Below, piece after piece: positions 61,277-64,000 of a stretch of 64,000 nt of DNA (its first letter is position 1; the number at the start of each line of letters is the position of its first letter). The notes beneath the pieces are model-generated. The model searched no databases and was not told where the DNA came from. It saw nothing but the letters and a program-made list of their open reading frames with translations. A program made the position numbers and the translations under genes. This DNA is from JAJDAT01 sp964570665 (GTDB taxonomy: Bacteria > Nitrospinota > Nitrospinia > Nitrospinales > JAJDAT01), in contig CAZMZH010000007.1 of NCBI GenBank assembly GCA_964570665.1, positions 1 to 64,000 of the forward strand, read 5' to 3'.

Positions 61277-61605
61277 TTTGACGAGAACTCTGAAATCTTT
61301 TGAATACTAAAAAAATAAAGGTGATGATTTAATTGAATCTAGGCGAGATCCTTCTACGGAGTTTATCCTGAGCTTGCCGAAGGACCTGGATGACATTCTG
61401 TGGGGAACGGTGTTAAATAAAACTAACATTAGTTTGGCGTCTACTTATATCATTCTTCCAATCAATTAACATGCTTCCCCAGGCTTAAAACCACTGTGAC
61501 AATTTATTTTACTTCGACTACGCTCTGTACAACCTTGGACTCTATAGGTTTATTCATTCATATATATAGATAAACTTTCTATCCTTATTTTTTCCTACTA
61601 ATTAA
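61277..61605. other. Intergenic region with REP-like element
   Basis: 329 bases. The palindrome 'GATCCTTCTACGGAG...CCTGAGCTTGCCGAAGG' lies at 61345-61400. AT-rich region with TATATATAG near 61561 may hold the hisS promoter. No gene seen. Confidence 0.5.
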
Positions 61606-62871
61606 ATGAAAATAAAAAAAGTTCGCGGCGTTAAAGATATCCTTCCCGGTGAAATAGAAAAATGGCAATGGGTAGAATCTATCACTCACTCCGTATTTTC
61701 TAATTATGGTTTTAAAGAAATTCGCGTGCCGATTTTTGAGTACACCAACCTATTCTCCCGAGGTATTGGCGAAACAACGGATATAGTCGAAAAAGAAATG
61801 TACACTTTTGAAGATAAAGGCGGCGAAAAAATCACTTTACGTCCCGAAGGCACCGCTTCGGTCGCTAGGGCTTACGTCGAAAACAAATTATACAATCCCC
61901 CTTCCCTAAAAAAGCTTTATTATATCGGTCCGATGTTTCGATACGAAAGACCGCAAGCCGGACGGTTTCGACAATTTTACCAAATTGGCGTCGAGGCTAT
62001 GGGCTCGCAATCTCCTTCGGTTGATGCAGAGGTAATTTGTATGGTCATGGAGCTTTTTGAACGACTCCAATTGAAAAACCCGGAACTTCAAATCAACAGT
62101 CTGGGTTGCCCTGAATGTCGTCCGCAATACCGCGAATTATTAAAAAAAGCGGGACAAGAAAAGTTTGAAGAATTATGTAATAACTGCCAACAAAGATTGG
62201 ATCGAAATCCCCTTCGACTGCTGGATTGCAAAGTAGAATCTTGCTCCCAAATTGCGGAAAAACTACCTAAAACAGCCGAACATTTATGTGAAAAATGCGA
62301 TCAAGACTTTAGTTTAGTCAAAGAACTATTAAACTCGGCGAAGATAGATTTTGATATTAATTTTAAGCTTGTACGAGGTTTGGACTATTATTCCAAAACC
62401 GCTTTCGAAATAGTTTCTTCCGATTTAGGCGCACAAAGCGCTGTGTGTGGCGGCGGTCGTTACGATCAGTTAGTGGAAGAATTTGACGGACCGGCAACGC
62501 CTTGCTTTGGTTTTGCGATTGGTTTAGATCGGTTGGTATCGCTTGTTTCGGCAGACAACAATTCTGAGATTTTTCGAAATGCAGACCTCTTTATTGTCGC
62601 TTTAGGCGAAGCGGCGGAAAAAGAAAGCTTTAAACTAGCTCAAGAATTAAGAAAACAAGGGATTTGGGTAGAAAGAGCGTATGAATCTACCAGTATGAAA
62701 AGCCAAATGAGAAAAGCCGATAAATCCGGTTCTAATTTTGTGCTTATTTTAGGAGACAATGAACTAAAATCTGGAGCTTGTCCTCTCAAAAATATGGCCA
62801 ATGGAGAGCAAAAAGATATATCGCTGGAGGCTTTAATAGCAAGCGCTAAAGACGTTTTAAAAACTGCATAA
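61606..62871 (+). CDS. hisS: Histidyl-tRNA synthetase
   Basis: 421 residues. 'VRGVKDILPGE', class II motif 2-3 elements 'LRPEGTASVARAYVE', 'RYERPQAGRFRQFYQIGVEA', histidine-binding 'LVRGLDYYSKTAFEIVS' and 'GFAIGLDRLVSLV', plus the anticodon domain 'AEKESFKLAQELRKQGI'. Central cysteines (CPECRP, CNNCQ, CEKC) form an apparent zinc-ribbon insertion. Confidence 0.97.
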   Translation: MKIKKVRGVKDILPGEIEKWQWVESITHSVFSNYGFKEIRVPIFEYTNLFSRGIGETTDIVEKEMYTFEDKGGEKITLRPEGTASVARAYVENKLYNPPSLKKLYYIGPMFRYERPQAGRFRQFYQIGVEAMGSQSPSVDAEVICMVMELFERLQLKNPELQINSLGCPECRPQYRELLKKAGQEKFEELCNNCQQRLDRNPLRLLDCKVESCSQIAEKLPKTAEHLCEKCDQDFSLVKELLNSAKIDFDINFKLVRGLDYYSKTAFEIVSSDLGAQSAVCGGGRYDQLVEEFDGPATPCFGFAIGLDRLVSLVSADNNSEIFRNADLFIVALGEAAEKESFKLAQELRKQGIWVERAYESTSMKSQMRKADKSGSNFVLILGDNELKSGACPLKNMANGEQKDISLEALIASAKDVLKTA

Positions 62872-62944
62872 TAATTTAAATTAATTCTAAATTAATCCAT
62901 TTTTTTCTATAATCAATAAAGGGACTTAATTGAGAATCCTTCCA

Positions 62945-62973
62945 TTGACCAAGTCCTTTTAGCGTGGTAGATT
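62945..62973 (+). promoter_or_regulatory. Candidate promoter of the Fur-family gene
   Basis: TTGACC (62945-62950), 17-base spacer, TAGATT (62968-62973). The ATG is at 62993 with AGGTGA between. A promoter this close gives a very short leader. Confidence 0.55.
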
Positions 62974-62992
62974 ATCGAAAAGGTGATCATAT

Positions 62993-63421
62993 ATGGATGC
63001 AGAACAAGAAGTTTTAGAAAATTATATTACCAAGCACAATTTAAAGGTAACCCGCCAAAGACGAGCCGTTCTGAAATGTTTTTTGGAATGTCAGGACCAC
63101 GTGAGCGCGGAAGAGCTGTATAGGGCCGTTTCAGCTACAGAGCCAAAGATTGGTTTGGCGACGGTTTATCGCACTCTTGCTTTATTAACTCAAAGCGGTT
63201 TAGCCATTGAGTTGGATTTTGGAGACGGACAAAAACGTTACGAGCATAATCACTCCAACAGTCACCACGATCATATGATTTGCACTCAATGCGGAAAAAT
63301 TATTGAGTTCAACCATCCTCTTATCGAAAAATTCCAGGAAGAAGTTGCGGAAAACAACGGGTTTACCATCACTTCTCACAAACTGGACATGTTTGGCATT
63401 TGCAGCGACTGCCGAATATAA
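62993..63421 (+). CDS. Fur-family transcriptional regulator
   Basis: 142 residues. Winged helix 'VTRQRRAVLKCFLECQDHVS', 'IGLATVYRTLALL' and the metal-binding 'HNHSNSHHDHMICTQCGKII', 'ICSDC'. Two CxxC pairs suggest a structural zinc as in Fur/Zur/PerR. Which metal it senses is not clear from the sequence; no binding box was found nearby. Confidence 0.93.
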   Translation: MDAEQEVLENYITKHNLKVTRQRRAVLKCFLECQDHVSAEELYRAVSATEPKIGLATVYRTLALLTQSGLAIELDFGDGQKRYEHNHSNSHHDHMICTQCGKIIEFNHPLIEKFQEEVAENNGFTITSHKLDMFGICSDCRI

Positions 63422-63433
63422 TCCCTATTTCTT

Positions 63434-64000
63434 TTAAGAAATCGATTTAGCGCAACGAAATCCAATATAGTTATAAACCTCGTTTACAGCTCCTCCGTAT
63501 AAATTAACTTTCGCATAAACTCGGTTTTTGGGGTGCAGCCAAATTCGGTTGGTAATTCTTAATGCTCCAGCAGAAGAGTCAAAACCCCCGCCACGAATCA
63601 CCTTGTGTTCGCCATTAGCCGGTCCTTTTGGGTTTTCTTTCACCAACGCGCTGTAATAGGGTTCATACCAATCATCGACCCATTCCCATACATTACCCAT
63701 CATGTCATGCAACCCAAATTGGTTTGCTTTTTTTTGACCGACAGGATGAGTTGTTTTTTTACCATTATCTAAATACCAGGCATATTCTGGGTCCATGATA
63801 TTTCCCCAATAATAATTGGCCTGAATTCCTAAACCAGCGGCATATTCCCATTCGGCTTCTGTTGGTAATCTGCATTGGCCTTTTGAAGCCTCAATAAATT
63901 CTTGGATATCAAAGTAGTTAACTTGCTCAACTGGGTGATTTTTCCCAATATATTTTGATGGATTAAACTCCATAACCTTTTCCCATCTTTCCTGGGTCAC
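63434..64000 (-). CDS. Formylglycine-generating-enzyme-like (SUMF1) protein, 5' end outside the window
   Basis: At least 188 residues; the gene continues beyond 64000. 'VTQERWEKVMEFNPSKY', 'LPTEAEWEYAAG', 'NQFGLHDMMGNVWEWVDDWY', 'VIRGGGFDSSAGALRITNR' and 'YIGFRCA' are hallmarks of the FGE-sulfatase fold. The two catalytic cysteines of true formylglycine-generating enzymes are not seen, so it is more likely another member of the family (binding or oxidase-like). Converges with the Fur-family gene. Confidence 0.88.
   Translation of the reverse strand: MTQERWEKVMEFNPSKYIGKNHPVEQVNYFDIQEFIEASKGQCRLPTEAEWEYAAGLGIQANYYWGNIMDPEYAWYLDNGKKTTHPVGQKKANQFGLHDMMGNVWEWVDDWYEPYYSALVKENPKGPANGEHKVIRGGGFDSSAGALRITNRIWLHPKNRVYAKVNLYGGAVNEVYNYIGFRCAKSIS

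Noticed and set aside
1..64000. CRISPR arrays, rRNA and tRNA genes
   Set aside because: No regularly spaced identical short repeats, and no tRNA T-loop (GGTTCGAATCC-like) or rRNA sequence was found by reading. The Rhs repeats are too long and irregular to be CRISPR.
63434..64000. True formylglycine-generating enzyme
   Set aside because: The fold motifs are present but the catalytic cysteines are not visible in the part within the window.

Overview
The window is AT-rich (by eye roughly 35-37 % GC) bacterial chromosome, coding mostly on the minus strand. A Gram-negative (diderm) host is clear from LptD, periplasmic c-type cytochromes, MotAB and Rhs polymorphic-toxin genes. Several features recall marine Nitrospinota-like or deltaproteobacterial lineages: a PCP_red-chlorite-dismutase-family fusion, the order rpmF-plsX-fabH-fabD-fabG-acpP-fabF-rnc-radical SAM, and small periplasmic cytochromes. 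That taxonomic guess is an inference; no rRNA or tRNA gene was found to anchor it.

Layout. 0-9 kb: a CotH-like/beta-helix surface protein, the PCP_red-Cld fusion, a YCII protein, and the folC-lptD-pyrE cluster. 9-18 kb: an S24-like protein, a metallo-beta-lactamase-fold protein with a degraded metal site, motA, a motB with a very long coiled coil, a PilZ gene, two Opp/Dpp ATPases without permeases, a PPIase-rhodanese fusion and a CheY-like receiver. 18-26 kb: an SGNH-TPR protein, a three-gene periplasmic cytochrome/cupredoxin-like cluster, a hydrolase, a DUF4124-metallopeptidase, and a lipoyl-like domain without the expected lysine. 25.8-34 kb: the fatty-acid/phospholipid synthesis operon, running from a convincing promoter at 34.06-34.09 kb through DUF177-rpmF-plsX-fabHDG-acpP-fabF-rnc to a radical SAM gene. 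34-41 kb: two tandem metallophosphoesterase-like/Sel1 paralogues, xerD, a pectate-lyase-like protein and a LOG-family protein. 41.7-48.2 kb: an ABC sugar importer with a ROK kinase and NagB, which looks like amino-sugar (glucosamine-type) catabolism without NagA. 48-50.6 kb: ankyrin and hypothetical proteins.

50.7-60.2 kb is the accessory island and the most interesting part. Fragments of Rhs core, all reading on the minus strand, recur five or six times. Between them sit small cassettes: two HigBA modules, two PIN-domain toxin/antitoxin pairs, an Imm27 immunity gene with a decayed Rhs toxin tip, and another Rhs tip with a membrane protein. The repeats carry the end of the Rhs core plus a conserved non-coding block. 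Two of the cassettes lie where a C-terminal toxin would be expected, but on the opposite strand. Two otherwise unlike Rhs tips end in the same roughly 20-residue peptide although their codons differ at many silent positions, so the tail looks selected as protein. A short REP-like palindrome has split one rhs gene by frameshift, and the same kind of palindrome is scattered through intergenic regions elsewhere in the window.

60.2-64 kb returns to housekeeping genes: fbp, hisS, a Fur-family regulator, and the end of a formylglycine-generating-enzyme-like gene that leaves the window.
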